DNA from: Bacteroidales bacterium
GTDB lineage: Bacteria; Bacteroidota; Bacteroidia; Bacteroidales; UBA7960
Assembly: GCA_003567625.1 (NCBI GenBank)
Contig: PWZB01000155.1
Span: forward strand, 1-38,046
Direction: 5' to 3'
DNA length: 38,046 bases
This document shows, one piece after another, positions 1-8,667 of this stretch. The first letter of the stretch is position 1. Each line of letters starts with the position of its first letter. A program made the translations under genes and the position numbers. Below the pieces are notes generated by a model that worked only from the letters and a program-made list of their open reading frames with translations, ran no database searches and was not told the origin of the DNA.

Positions 1-25
1 AAATATTAAAATAATATAGGAAGTT

Positions 26-68
26 CAGACGAAATTATGTTTGATGAAAATACATAATGCAAAGTCTG
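26..68. repeat. hairpin-forming inverted repeat
   Basis: CAGAC (26-30) pairs with GTCTG (64-68), and ATTATGT (34-40) pairs with ACATAAT (52-58). Together they form a two-part stem around an 11-nt loop. No poly-T tract follows, so it is not an obvious intrinsic terminator. It is the first of the series of inverted repeats at the left end of the window. Confidence 0.5.
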
Positions 69-124
69 GTTAAATTCATTTTTATGAGCAAATCAATCAA
101 ATTTAAATAGCCACAGCGTATACA

Positions 125-237
125 GGCGGTTGCTGTCAGTGGCGTGACAGTGGCTCGTTTGACAGAGACGTGCATATTGAAACCATTGTTCTTCGTAGAA
201 AATTTAGCGGTAAAATCGCCACCGAACAGCAACCGCC
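125..237. repeat. long inverted repeat, attC-like (arms 125-144 and 217-237)
   Basis: The left arm GGCGGTTGCTGT (125-136) is a perfect reverse complement of ACAGCAACCGCC (226-237). A second block follows inward: TGGCG (140-144) with CGCCA (217-221). The two blocks are separated by three bases on one side and four on the other. A two-block stem with an extra base on one side and a roughly 70-nt centre is reminiscent of integron attC sites, but the arms do not carry the textbook RYYYAAC/GTTRRRY boxes. The pairing is certain from sequence; its role is inferred. Confidence 0.55.
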
Positions 238-288
238 AAAACGTTAGCATTCATTCCCCACATCAGACGAGCCGATTAATTTCTCACG

Positions 289-381
289 CTAACGTCAAAA
301 AATGGAGTTTGAAAAATGATAAAAAGGATAAGTTTGAAAAACACTAAATAACTGATTATCAACAACAAAATTTGACGTTAG
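289..381. repeat. 11-bp perfect inverted repeat with GTTAG core, attC-like
   Basis: CTAACGTCAAA (289-299) is a perfect reverse complement of TTTGACGTTAG (371-381). The outer ends CTAAC and GTTAG resemble the R''/R' core of attC sites, and the total span of 93 bp falls in the usual attC size range. ACGTTAGC (241-248) can also pair with GCTAACGT (288-295), so alternative structures compete. A short ORF starts 40 bases after the right arm, as expected of a cassette. No integrase is visible. Confidence 0.45.
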
Positions 382-420
382 TCAGAATTCGGGGTTTAAA
401 ATGAATTTTTAAAAGCAATC

Positions 421-606
421 ATGATAACGAAAAAAGGAAGCGAGCTCGATTTATTAAATGGTGTACATTCACCTTTTGGTGGAAACTCAATCAGAATTCT
501 GGGCCGGGCACATTTTGAAAAGCTGAATGGTGGAGCTTATGCTACCCCGCAGAGAATAATATCTAATAGCAATGCATATGTGCCTCTTCCTTTTTTAACG
601 TTATAG
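421..606 (+). CDS. short hypothetical ORF
   Basis: A 61-residue ORF with an ATG start that follows the repeat at 289-381. The product is not recognised. It has a charged N-terminus and a non-random-looking middle rich in Gly, Asn and Arg, with no signal peptide or membrane segment. No ribosome-binding site is visible, but that is normal in Bacteroidota. It could be a cassette-borne gene, a fragment of a larger lost gene, or a chance ORF; I cannot tell which. Confidence 0.2.
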   Translation: MITKKGSELDLLNGVHSPFGGNSIRILGRAHFEKLNGGAYATPQRIISNSNAYVPLPFLTL

Positions 607-778
607 AGAATTTTTACACAAAATCAGAACAAATGATTGAAAATAGGGAAAGGAATTTGCGATAATTAAAATCAAACATTTTGTTCAATATTTTTTATAT
701 AAAGTATGCTAAATGTAGTTAGCCATGAAAAGCAACAATTGATACATTAGTACACATAATCTTATGTTTTTCTGAAGA

Positions 779-1285
779 ATGAAACCAAAAGAGATCATTG
801 TAAACGACAAAATGCAGCAAGGGTATCGCTATATGCTGACGAAGCCTATAGGCCGGTGCTTTCATCCGGACTTCTCTCCTGACCTCACTCCAAAACAAAT
901 GCTAGAGCTGGGTGTTTTCGGCGGGAAGTACATGAACGATTGCCACAGTGAGTTTCCTGCGTCGTGGTTCGAAAGAGCGAAACTGTCCCCAAAAAAAGCT
1001 GATCCGGAGGCCAACTATTTCAAGGTGAATGCTTCCAGGCCACTCTCATATTGGATTGAAAAGGGCTGGATCAGGCCCCAGGACCCGAGGGGATGGTTTC
1101 AGTGGTATTGTCGATACTATATGGGCAGGCGTTCAGAAGATGATGAACGCCAGATCAAGAGGTGGAAAGCAATGCAACGCCACGTTGCCCAACTTAAAAA
1201 ACACTGCAGTAAAGGAGACCTGACATGCAGGCCTGTACAAAGACAAGCTCTCTTGCATTGGGCATATGACAGCAGAAAAATATGA
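779..1285 (+). CDS. conserved hypothetical protein, GC-rich for this window
   Basis: This 168-residue protein looks like a real gene: it has a strong aromatic and charged composition, no low-complexity and no signal peptide. Conspicuous features are a Pro/Phe/Gly-rich first half (residues about 20-60, with FHPDFSPDLTPKQMLELGVFGG), a Trp-rich centre (SYWIEKGWIRPQDPRGWFQWYCRYYMGRR, in two parts around residues 90-118) and a basic C-terminus. The motif style recalls an uncharacterised single-domain family that I believe is scattered across bacteria and eukaryotes, but I assign no function. Its base composition is visibly richer in G and C than the flanking genes, suggesting acquisition by transfer. 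It stands alone, with about 170 bases of spacer upstream and 225 downstream. Confidence 0.75.
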   Translation: MKPKEIIVNDKMQQGYRYMLTKPIGRCFHPDFSPDLTPKQMLELGVFGGKYMNDCHSEFPASWFERAKLSPKKADPEANYFKVNASRPLSYWIEKGWIRPQDPRGWFQWYCRYYMGRRSEDDERQIKRWKAMQRHVAQLKKHCSKGDLTCRPVQRQALLHWAYDSRKI

Positions 1286-1337
1286 TCCCCGAACAAGATG
1301 ATGAGCATTGAATATTTTACGAGTAACTACTCATTGC

Positions 1338-1411
1338 CTGGCAAGCCAGTATAGAGGACGGATCAGAGGCAACCGGTTGCAGGATTTTTTCAAATCCCTG
1401 TCGCAAACCGG
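1338..1411. repeat. two hairpins upstream of the ECF sigma gene
   Basis: The first is CTGGC (1338-1342) facing GCCAG (1345-1349). The second is a longer stem: an 8-base arm ending near 1380 (CCGGTTGC) faces GCAAACCGG (1403-1411) with one bulged base, continuing inward as GGATTT (1382-1387) with AAATCC (1392-1397). An A-run rather than a T-run follows on the plus strand. It could end transcription from the preceding gene weakly, or lie in the leader of the sigma-factor mRNA. Confidence 0.4.
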
Positions 1412-1510
1412 CCGGTAGTTAGAAAAAAAAATATAAAAAGGCTGCTATTGTTAAACATCAAAAATCGCATTAAAAAAAATCCTTAAATTAGCGTCTTTAA
1501 AATAAACGGT

Positions 1511-2068
1511 TTGCAGAAACAAAATAAACAAATCATTGGCCACAGGTATTTCCAGGAGCTTTTTAATGAAAACTACAGCTCTCTTTGCCGGTTTGCAGCC
1601 TCGTTTGTAAATGACCCGGACAGTGCAGAAGATATTGTTCAGCAGGTTTTTATCAATCTTTGGAATACTAGGGAATCTATTGATCCCCAAAAACCTGTTA
1701 AATCATACCTTTTGACTTCTGTAAAAAATCGTTGCCTTAATTTTATCAGAGACAAGAAAAAATACAGAAGCTATTTTCTTGATATTGAGGCTGAAATGGA
1801 AAACCCTGTTAGTGAAAAAGACCTTGCAACTGAAAAATATTTGAATGAGAAATTGAAAGCCGCTTTAGACAAGCTCCCTGAAAAATGCAGGGAGATTTTT
1901 GTTTTATGCAGATTTGAGGATATGAAGTATAAACGAGTTGCAGAAAAGCTTGGAGTATCACAAAAAACGGTTGAAGCACAAATGTCTAAAGCATTGAAAA
2001 TAATGCGGGAAGAATTAAAAGACTTGTTTGTAATTCTTTTATTGTGGTACTTATCGAATATGAATTAA
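1511..2068 (+). CDS. ECF RNA polymerase sigma factor (FecI/RpoE-like)
   Basis: This 185-residue sigma-70 family protein binds core RNA polymerase and should direct it to promoters of the adjacent uptake genes. Region 2 spans about residues 18-84, including the DPDSAEDIVQQVFINLW stretch (region 2.2/2.3). Region 4 spans about 125-175, with the helix-turn-helix KYKRVAEKLGVSQKTVEAQ that contacts the -35 element. The only in-frame start near the family's usual N-terminus is TTG at 1511; no upstream ATG is available. The C-terminal dozen residues are hydrophobic. The FecR-type anti-sigma gene follows after 63 bases, the normal Bacteroidota pairing. Activity is probably gated by FecR and the TonB transducer downstream. 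Confidence 0.93.
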   Translation: MQKQNKQIIGHRYFQELFNENYSSLCRFAASFVNDPDSAEDIVQQVFINLWNTRESIDPQKPVKSYLLTSVKNRCLNFIRDKKKYRSYFLDIEAEMENPVSEKDLATEKYLNEKLKAALDKLPEKCREIFVLCRFEDMKYKRVAEKLGVSQKTVEAQMSKALKIMREELKDLFVILLLWYLSNMN

Positions 2069-2131
2069 TTATTTTTTTCATGCCAGCAAAACTTGTAAGG
2101 GTATAACAAGGACTAAGTGTATAATTAATAA

Positions 2132-3130
2132 ATGGGTAAAGAACATAAAAATATAGATTTTGAAGAGCTGGTTGGCAAATACCTGGCCGGCAGCGCACTA
2201 CCGGATGAGGTAGAGTCGCTGGAATCTATTGTCAAATCTGATGAACAAAAGAAAAAAAAGTTTTTTGAAATAAAAAAAAGCTGGTCTCTTGCCAAATCTT
2301 CAAGATATAAATTTGATACAAAAACAGCCTGGCAAAAAGTAGAAAAAGAAACTGTCAGACCCGATGAAAAGGTAAAACCTCTATACCCCTCAATTTCTTA
2401 TGGTAAAAAACTATTAGCCGTTGCCGCAACAATATTATTGTTAATAGTTGGTGGATATTTAATTTTCAATTTTATTCAATACCGCGAAAAAACTATCGTT
2501 GCAGAGCTGGAGCCAACGCAACATGTACTTAGCGACGGCACTATAGTCAGCCTTAACGTCAACTCCACTCTTAAATACCCGGCAAAATTTAAAAGAAATG
2601 AGAGGAGAGTAAAACTTGAAGGTGAAGCTTTCTTTGAGGTGGAGGCTATTGATGATAAAACTTTTATTGTTGAAGCCCGGGGAGTAGAAATACATGTATT
2701 GGGTACTTGTTTTAATGTTAATGCATGCAAAGATAAAGACATTGTTGAGGTAACCGTGTATAGCGGGAAAGTCTTAATGATAACTCCGGACGGGCGGCAA
2801 TTTGAACTTAAAGCTGGTGAACACAAAATATTTGACAAAATAGAAAAAATTGTTTTTGAAGAAGAAGTGATTGACCCCAATATTATCTCATGGAAAACAA
2901 GGTTGCTGATATTTGAAAATACTGATTTGAACTATGTTTTTGAAGTAATCTGCAATACATACCATATTGATATCGTAATAAAAGACCGGGAACTTGAAGG
3001 TTGCAGGCTTACAGCTACTTTTGACGACAGGCCGCTTGAGGATATATTGGAGATCATTAAGGAAACTTTTGATTTAAGGTATTTTCACTCGGATGAAAAA
3101 ATCCTGGTAACCGGAAAAGACTGTGAATAA
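2132..3130 (+). CDS. FecR-family anti-sigma factor
   Basis: This 332-residue inner-membrane signal relay has three parts. A cytoplasmic N-terminal region (about 1-88) would hold the ECF sigma factor. A single membrane helix follows at about 92-115. The periplasmic FecR domain (about 125-225) precedes the C-terminal DUF4974 domain (about 256-325), typical of Bacteroidota FecR proteins and similar in fold to the STN domain. In the Fec paradigm the periplasmic part contacts the STN domain of the ligand-loaded outer-membrane receptor and the sigma factor is released. It is flanked by exactly those partners, 63 bases after the sigma gene and 29 bases before the transducer, so co-transcription is likely. 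Confidence 0.93.
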   Translation: MGKEHKNIDFEELVGKYLAGSALPDEVESLESIVKSDEQKKKKFFEIKKSWSLAKSSRYKFDTKTAWQKVEKETVRPDEKVKPLYPSISYGKKLLAVAATILLLIVGGYLIFNFIQYREKTIVAELEPTQHVLSDGTIVSLNVNSTLKYPAKFKRNERRVKLEGEAFFEVEAIDDKTFIVEARGVEIHVLGTCFNVNACKDKDIVEVTVYSGKVLMITPDGRQFELKAGEHKIFDKIEKIVFEEEVIDPNIISWKTRLLIFENTDLNYVFEVICNTYHIDIVIKDRELEGCRLTATFDDRPLEDILEIIKETFDLRYFHSDEKILVTGKDCE

Positions 3131-3159
3131 ATAAATTTTAAATCTCCTATTGACTTGTC

Positions 3160-5784
3160 ATGTTAAAACCGCTAACATTATTTATTTGCATGTTTATGTC
3201 TTTGACAGTTTTGTCTCAGGAGCCCATATTATTACAAAAGAAAATCACACTTAATTTAAAGAACGCTTCATTGGAAGAAATTCTTCAGGCAATTGATAAT
3301 GAAGCATCCGTTCATTTTTCTTATGACAGCAAAATAGCAGATTCAAAAAAAAGAATTGATTTTATAGTTGAAGATCAATCTCTTAAAAACACCCTGGATC
3401 AGTTATGTCACATTTATAATTTGGAATACCGGCTTGTAAGGCAGCAAATTGTTATAAAAGAAGCAAGCCCTGCTGATGACACGCAACTTGTAAAAAGGTT
3501 CACTATTAGCGGGCATATAAGAGATAAAGAAAGCGGCGAAACACTACCCGGAGCCACAGTTATTATTAAAGACACAAAAACCGGTACAATTAGTAACGCA
3601 TACGGTTTTTATTCAATAACCCTGCCTGCTGAAACATATGAGCTTGTTTTTAGTTTTGTAGGTTACGAAAAAGCTCATAAAGAGATAGAACTAATAAGTG
3701 ACAAAAGTATTGATGTTGAGCTTGAACTTCGCACCTTAAGCTTAATGGAAGTTACTGTTGAGTATGACAAGCAATTGGAAGATATGAAAAAAAGCCAAAG
3801 CGGGTATTTGTCATTAAATCCTTCCGTTGTTAAACGTTTCCCCGAATTTGCAGGTGAATCAGACCTCATTAGAAATCTCCAAACTTTACCAGGGGTGCAA
3901 ACTCATAGCGAAGGCTCGGCATTCTTTTTTGTGAGAGGAGGAAACAAAGATCAAAACCTGATTCTGGTTGATGAAGCACCAATATACAATCCTGCACATC
4001 TATTCGGATTTTATTCTGTCGTTATTCCTGATGTAGCAAAAAGTATAAACATTTACAAAGCCGACATCCCGGTAGATAAAAGCGGAAGGCTATCCAGCCT
4101 TATCGATATTCAGACCCGGGATGGTAATATGAAGAAGATCAGCGCCGAAGGGCTTCTTAATCCACTGCTTTACAGACTGTCACTGGAAGGACCGATTGTC
4201 AAGGACAAAGCCTCTTTTTACACTTCCTACAGGCGCTCAAACTTCAACTGGTTATATAAAAATGAAACCCCTGGAGCAGACCTCTATTTTATGAATTTAA
4301 ATACTAAGTTAAACTGGAAAATTAACGATAAAAACAGGCTCTATTTTGCATTTTTTTATGGCAAAGACAATTACACAAACAAGGAATCGGAAACAGATCC
4401 TTTAACAGGATTACAATGGCATAATTTCACCTCAACACTTAGATGGAATCATATATTCAATAACAGGCTGTTTTCCAATGCAACTTTATATGTTAGTGAT
4501 TACAACTATGCCCTTCTGACAGGGCTTGACCCATGGCAGTCAGGAATATCAGACATTACCTTCAAATATGATTTTTCATATTTTGCATCCCCCGATAAAA
4601 CAATCCTCTTTGGAATGTCTCTTACCGAACATGAAATAAATGCCGGAAACATGAGCCCCGAAGAAGGGGAGCAAAATACATATATCCCCACGGTAACTGC
4701 AGGCAAGGCTTTCAATGCAGGCGTTTATTTCAGCAGGGAAAAGAGGATAAATGATAAATGGTCATGGAAAGCAGGCTTGAAAATCCCTGTTTGGAATCAC
4801 AAAGGGCCTTTTACCGCTTATGAATTTGATGAAAACTATAATGTAACAGATACCTTGTTTTATGACGAAAGAGAAAGCGCGAAAACATATATTAACCTTG
4901 ACTGGAGGCTTAGCGCAAAATACAATTTTAATGACCATTCTGCACTTAACGCCAGCTTTGGCAACTATAACCAATACCTGCATCTTATTTCAAACTCAAT
5001 AAGCCCTCTTTCTTCATTTGAAATTTGGATGCCAAGCGGACAAAACATAAAACCACAGAAAGCCAGGCAATTGACATTTGGCTATAATCAACTGATGAGT
5101 TATAATTTCGAGTTTTCGGCTGACCTCTTCTACAAAAAAATGCTAAACCAGATTGAGTATGTCAATCATGCCAATCTTTTATTGAACCCCTTGCTTGAAA
5201 GAGAACTGCGTTTTGGCGAAAGCAGATCATACGGATTAGAAATTTCTTTGCGAAAAACAAAAGGGCGCCTTACTGGTTGGCTTAGCTATACATACTCGAG
5301 AGTTTATAATATATTTCCGGATTTAAATGAAGGGCAACCCTACCCGGCATTTTATGACAGGCCACATGATTTTTCAATTTTTCTTTCCTTTGCAATTACA
5401 GAAAGACTTAACATGTCAGCTAACTGGATATATTATACCGGCTCTGCCGTAACTACGCCTGTCAGCTTTTATTATTATAACGACAACCTTGTTCCTCTTT
5501 ACGGCGAACGGAATAACGACAGGCTGCCAGACTATCACAGGCTGGATTTGTCTTTATCATTAAAATTAAGCAAGGCTCAAAGGAGATTTCAGCATAGCCT
5601 CAATTTGTCAATATACAACCTTTATAACAGGCATAATGCAGTATCAATTAATTTCAATAAGGTTGAAACAAACGACGGGTATATAGTTGTGCCTGCTAAT
5701 TTGTACGGAACACACGAAGTATTGAGCACACAAAAATACATGGTGGGAATTATGCCCTCAATTACATACAGGTTTAAATTTTAA
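3160..5784 (+). CDS. TonB-dependent transducer/receptor with STN domain
   Basis: This 874-residue outer-membrane protein has, in order: a signal peptide (1-19), a secretin/TonB short N-terminal (STN) domain (about 28-100), a carboxypeptidase-like regulatory domain (about 113-190), a plug (about 205-320, with NLQTLPGVQ and the FFVRGGNKDQNLILVDEAPIYNP region in two parts) and a beta-barrel ending in an aromatic residue (YRFKF). The STN domain is the part that signals to FecR, so this is a transducer and not only a transporter. The substrate is unknown: no SusD-like partner or siderophore gene lies nearby. The DUF4249 lipoprotein downstream is the usual companion of this receptor subclass. Expression is probably under the adjacent ECF sigma. 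Confidence 0.92.
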   Translation: MLKPLTLFICMFMSLTVLSQEPILLQKKITLNLKNASLEEILQAIDNEASVHFSYDSKIADSKKRIDFIVEDQSLKNTLDQLCHIYNLEYRLVRQQIVIKEASPADDTQLVKRFTISGHIRDKESGETLPGATVIIKDTKTGTISNAYGFYSITLPAETYELVFSFVGYEKAHKEIELISDKSIDVELELRTLSLMEVTVEYDKQLEDMKKSQSGYLSLNPSVVKRFPEFAGESDLIRNLQTLPGVQTHSEGSAFFFVRGGNKDQNLILVDEAPIYNPAHLFGFYSVVIPDVAKSINIYKADIPVDKSGRLSSLIDIQTRDGNMKKISAEGLLNPLLYRLSLEGPIVKDKASFYTSYRRSNFNWLYKNETPGADLYFMNLNTKLNWKINDKNRLYFAFFYGKDNYTNKESETDPLTGLQWHNFTSTLRWNHIFNNRLFSNATLYVSDYNYALLTGLDPWQSGISDITFKYDFSYFASPDKTILFGMSLTEHEINAGNMSPEEGEQNTYIPTVTAGKAFNAGVYFSREKRINDKWSWKAGLKIPVWNHKGPFTAYEFDENYNVTDTLFYDERESAKTYINLDWRLSAKYNFNDHSALNASFGNYNQYLHLISNSISPLSSFEIWMPSGQNIKPQKARQLTFGYNQLMSYNFEFSADLFYKKMLNQIEYVNHANLLLNPLLERELRFGESRSYGLEISLRKTKGRLTGWLSYTYSRVYNIFPDLNEGQPYPAFYDRPHDFSIFLSFAITERLNMSANWIYYTGSAVTTPVSFYYYNDNLVPLYGERNNDRLPDYHRLDLSLSLKLSKAQRRFQHSLNLSIYNLYNRHNAVSINFNKVETNDGYIVVPANLYGTHEVLSTQKYMVGIMPSITYRFKF

Positions 5785-5804
5785 AACCGGTAATTTTTTA
5801 AATT

Positions 5805-6650
5805 ATGAATATGAACATTAGCCTCAAAAAAAGATCTTTATTAATTGCAACATTACTGTTGTTGATATCTTCAGCTTGTGAAAAGACAGTAGATTGGGAT
5901 TTACAAACCGAAGAAACAGACACGATTGTTGTTGAAGCCATAATTACTGATGAGCATAAAACCCAGGAAATCAAGCTTAGCAAAACCATTTCCAACATGA
6001 ACGATATACCTGAACCTGTTAGCGGCGCAAAAGTGCTGGTCTCTTTCTCCTCTTTTGAAATAGAATTTTTGGAGTCTGAAATGAACTCTGGAAGTTACTA
6101 TAGTGAAGTCCCTTTCAAAGCCTCTTCAGATCAGATTTACAACCTGAGCATTGAATCTGATGAAGAATTTTATGAAGCACAAACTGTGCTTGTTCCTGTT
6201 TACCCTTTTACTCCGCCACCTTTTTCCTATAATGAAGAGCTTGGCTTGTATACCTTATATTTTAACACATATCAATACAACCCTATCGAACAATCAATGA
6301 TTGAAATAGAAATTGACTGGAGCCATTTGCCAGGATATTCTGACCCGGATTCATTATCCCGGGCAAAAATGCAATACTTTTTTCTGAAAACCCTGGACGT
6401 CAGTTATATTGTATTTCCACAAGACAAGGAGCAAGTATATTTTCCGGAAGGAAGTATAGCAGTATTTACGAAGTACTCACTAACTGATGAATATGGAGCG
6501 TTTCTCAGGGCACTTTTGATTGAAAGCCAATGGCAGGGTAGTGTTTTTGAAGGTGCCAGGGGAAACATTCCCGGAAATATCTCAAATGATGCCCTGGGTT
6601 TTTTTACCGCTTGCGGCATCTTAAGGGACACTGTAGTTGTCGGGGAATAG
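5805..6650 (+). CDS. DUF4249 family lipoprotein
   Basis: A 281-residue protein with a lipoprotein signal peptide: a hydrophobic stretch ending in ISSAC, with Cys25 as the predicted lipidated residue. The mature part starts with the CEKTVDWDLQTEET pattern and the IVVEAIITDEHKTQEIKLS segment characteristic of DUF4249. These proteins sit at the outer membrane next to STN-type TonB receptors and may act as accessory or surface-exposed components; the biochemical role is not established. It starts 21 bases after the receptor stop, so it is probably translated from the same mRNA. ATG at 5805 is used; ATG at 5811 is equally possible. Confidence 0.88.
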   Translation: MNMNISLKKRSLLIATLLLLISSACEKTVDWDLQTEETDTIVVEAIITDEHKTQEIKLSKTISNMNDIPEPVSGAKVLVSFSSFEIEFLESEMNSGSYYSEVPFKASSDQIYNLSIESDEEFYEAQTVLVPVYPFTPPPFSYNEELGLYTLYFNTYQYNPIEQSMIEIEIDWSHLPGYSDPDSLSRAKMQYFFLKTLDVSYIVFPQDKEQVYFPEGSIAVFTKYSLTDEYGAFLRALLIESQWQGSVFEGARGNIPGNISNDALGFFTACGILRDTVVVGE

Positions 6651-6776
6651 TTTTGCTTTTTTCTTACCATAAAAAGAAAGCAAATAAAATATTTGTTTTT
6701 TCTCTTATAAGGGTATTTTATTCTTTATGTGTATTATAAGTGAAAAGCAAATTTCAAAAACTTAAAACTTAGTAAA

Positions 6777-7949
6777 ATGAAAACACAAATTGTAAAAACA
6801 ACAGCAAAAAGAGATAACAATGTTTCTTTATTTAAAAAAACATTTAAAGTATCTCTTTCTTTTATTTTAATCACCCTATTGATCTCTTTCGCATCATGTG
6901 AAAAAGACGATATTGACAGTCCCGTTAAAAGCATTATTCCTTCCCGGTTTAAAGTTGACATTCCCCAAGCCATCAGTTCACAGGATGTAAATCTAAAATT
7001 AAATAAAACCGGGAGAGTTGATACATTGATGGGAGATGACATTTATAAGCATTTGCGTACTTTTGTTAAAGCAGGTGAGGATGCAGCTGATCTAATGGAG
7101 AATATTCTTATCTGGATAGCTGTACACAACCTTAACCGTCCGATGGAAATCAGCTTTATAAGTGATGAAGACGGCCGCAAGAAACATATAAGCATTGTTG
7201 AAGATGTTATTTTTGAAGACATCAACTGGCAATACCGGCTTACTATGACAGATATTGAAAATGAAGATGAAGCTAATGATGAAATTGCAATGCAAATTTT
7301 CTGGAACTTAAATCCGATACATGGCATTTCAATTTTAAACTTTTATAATCTGAACCGTAATACTGATAAGAAATATAAAGATACGCATTATCGTGTTGAA
7401 TACAGTGAAACCGGAAACATGAATTATGACAAGCATATGATTGTAAGTTTGAGTGATTTTCCGTTGCCTCCAGCTGAGAATGATATTTACCGAATATCAA
7501 CACTTAAAATGTTTGCCGGGAAAACCGGTGATATGGTAAGCTTGTATGGCAACACACTTCATCCGAATGCTAAATTCTTTACAGAGCAGGAAGGTTTCAA
7601 CTGGGCGTTTGTTGCAGCTGCATCCGAAAGCCTTGACATTGCCGTTGCCGAAGTGGGGCTGCCTCCTATGAGCCTTGATGCTGACGACCGTTACACTTTA
7701 CTTGAAAAGTATTCTGTTAAAAATGTACTTCGTGAGCAAATATTGCTAACATGGCCAAATATTGACCCTGATGTTCTCAATGATTATCTCTACCATACTA
7801 AAGCACCGGGTTACTTTGATAATAAAGGGTTCGTTCAGGGCGGCTCAGCTCCATCAAATTTATACAAGCCCTTAGAAGAAGAAATATTACAATTAACTCC
7901 CTACAACCCGGAATATATACTTAATCTGAGTGTGCAATTTGATTATTAA
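6777..7949 (+). CDS. unknown lipoprotein
   Basis: A 390-residue protein of unrecognised family. The N-terminus has an unusually long basic leader (about 25 residues), then a hydrophobic segment ending in SFASC, so Cys41 is the likely lipidated residue. The mature part is acidic, with no detectable repeats or catalytic motif that I recognise. The segment around residues 85-200 (ENILIWIAVHNLNRPMEISF and onward) looks like mixed alpha/beta. It lies 126 bases after the DUF4249 gene and ends at a strong terminator, so it is probably the last gene of, or an appendage to, the sigma/FecR/TonB locus. A substrate-specific surface protein is one guess, unsupported by homology. Confidence 0.75.
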   Translation: MKTQIVKTTAKRDNNVSLFKKTFKVSLSFILITLLISFASCEKDDIDSPVKSIIPSRFKVDIPQAISSQDVNLKLNKTGRVDTLMGDDIYKHLRTFVKAGEDAADLMENILIWIAVHNLNRPMEISFISDEDGRKKHISIVEDVIFEDINWQYRLTMTDIENEDEANDEIAMQIFWNLNPIHGISILNFYNLNRNTDKKYKDTHYRVEYSETGNMNYDKHMIVSLSDFPLPPAENDIYRISTLKMFAGKTGDMVSLYGNTLHPNAKFFTEQEGFNWAFVAAASESLDIAVAEVGLPPMSLDADDRYTLLEKYSVKNVLREQILLTWPNIDPDVLNDYLYHTKAPGYFDNKGFVQGGSAPSNLYKPLEEEILQLTPYNPEYILNLSVQFDY

Positions 7950-7976
7950 TTCGCTGGTTTATAAATGTATTTAAAG

Positions 7977-8019
7977 AGGCTGTATTAAAAGAAATGTTTA
8001 AAATCTTTTAATACAGCCT
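7977..8019 (+). terminator. strong intrinsic terminator
   Basis: AGGCTGTATTAAAAG (7977-7991) is a perfect 15-base reverse complement of 8005-8019. The loop is 13 nt and a T-rich tract follows on the plus strand, ending in eight consecutive T. It lies 28 bases after the stop of the unknown lipoprotein gene and closes the 1511-7949 locus. Confidence 0.88.
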
Positions 8020-8571
8020 TTATTGTTTGTATTTTTTTTGCATTTTGATTCAGTAAATATTAACGGCAACTCGCACCTTGTTTTTTTGTTAAAGAACTTA
8101 TATAAAGGATTTTTTTAGATATGTAAGCACTGATAACATTATTTAACTCATGAGATTAGTAAGGAAAATCCCGGCTATGAAGCAGCAGAAAAGATAAAGC
8201 CTAAATGTGCAATATAAGTTGACAGGGTTTGACAAAAGAAGAAAAATATTACTCAAAGAATAACTATATAAAAAATGAATGCTGAAGTTAATATGGTCGA
8301 ATTCTGCAGAAGGGAGCTAGCTTATTTGACTTAAAAAGTTGGTAATCCTAAAGGTAAAGAGCTTATCATCTTGGCAAGTCATTTAATAAGAGCTTTTTGA
8401 TGCATGCCGGAGCTAAACGTAAATCATTACCGAAGGTAATAAACTGTCATCCATGGCTCTTTGAGGGGTTTGGCATGAAATTCCCCTTGACTGAACAGAT
8501 TGTACGAACTGTTGTGGCACATGCTGTAAGTAAGAATTGAACGTTTTTTATGTTAATAAAAAGAAAATTCT
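8020..8571. other. noncoding spacer before tRNA-Val
   Basis: No gene is seen on either strand in this roughly 550-base stretch. Short stop-interrupted frames exist but match nothing I recognise. The minus-strand frame across 8447-8668 reads through the tRNA complement and is an artefact. Confidence 0.5.
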
Positions 8572-8579
8572 TACTTTTG
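8572..8579 (+). promoter_or_regulatory. Bacteroidota -7 box for tRNA-Val
   Basis: TACTTTTG matches the Bacteroidota -7 consensus TAnnTTTG exactly. It ends 13 bases before the tRNA 5' end, a suitable distance for a transcription start just upstream of the mature tRNA. The -33 element is weak (T-rich around 8547). Confidence 0.6.
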
Positions 8580-8592
8580 CTGTTTGATGTAA

Positions 8593-8667
8593 GGGACGTT
8601 AGCTCAGTTGGTTTAGAGCGCATGCTTGACAGGCATGAGGTCACTGGTTCGAATCCGGTACGTCCCA
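8593..8667 (+). tRNA. tRNA-Val (anticodon GAC)
   Basis: A 75-nt cloverleaf. The acceptor stem GGGACGT (8593-8599) pairs with ACGTCCC (8660-8666), and the discriminator is A8667. The anticodon stem is CATGC/GCATG around the loop TTGACAG, giving anticodon GAC. The T-arm has ACTGG/CCGGT with the TTCGAAT loop. No CCA is encoded, so it is added post-transcriptionally. Confidence 0.97.

Larger units (their letters stand above)
1..778. other. gene-poor stretch rich in inverted repeats
   Basis: No convincing gene is seen here. The stretch carries several linked inverted repeats between 26 and 381, described separately, and one short ORF (421-606). Composition is AT-rich except for 110-290, which is clearly GC-richer and holds the repeat arms. 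Short ORFs on both strands across 35-347 run over the repeat arms and look like chance frames. The layout of structured sites followed closely by a short ORF resembles an integron cassette relic, but no integrase gene is in the window. Confidence 0.5.

Noticed and set aside
2476..2880. 134-codon minus-strand ORF within fecR
   Set aside because: Antisense to a clear FecR gene, with shadow-like Ser/Thr/Leu composition.
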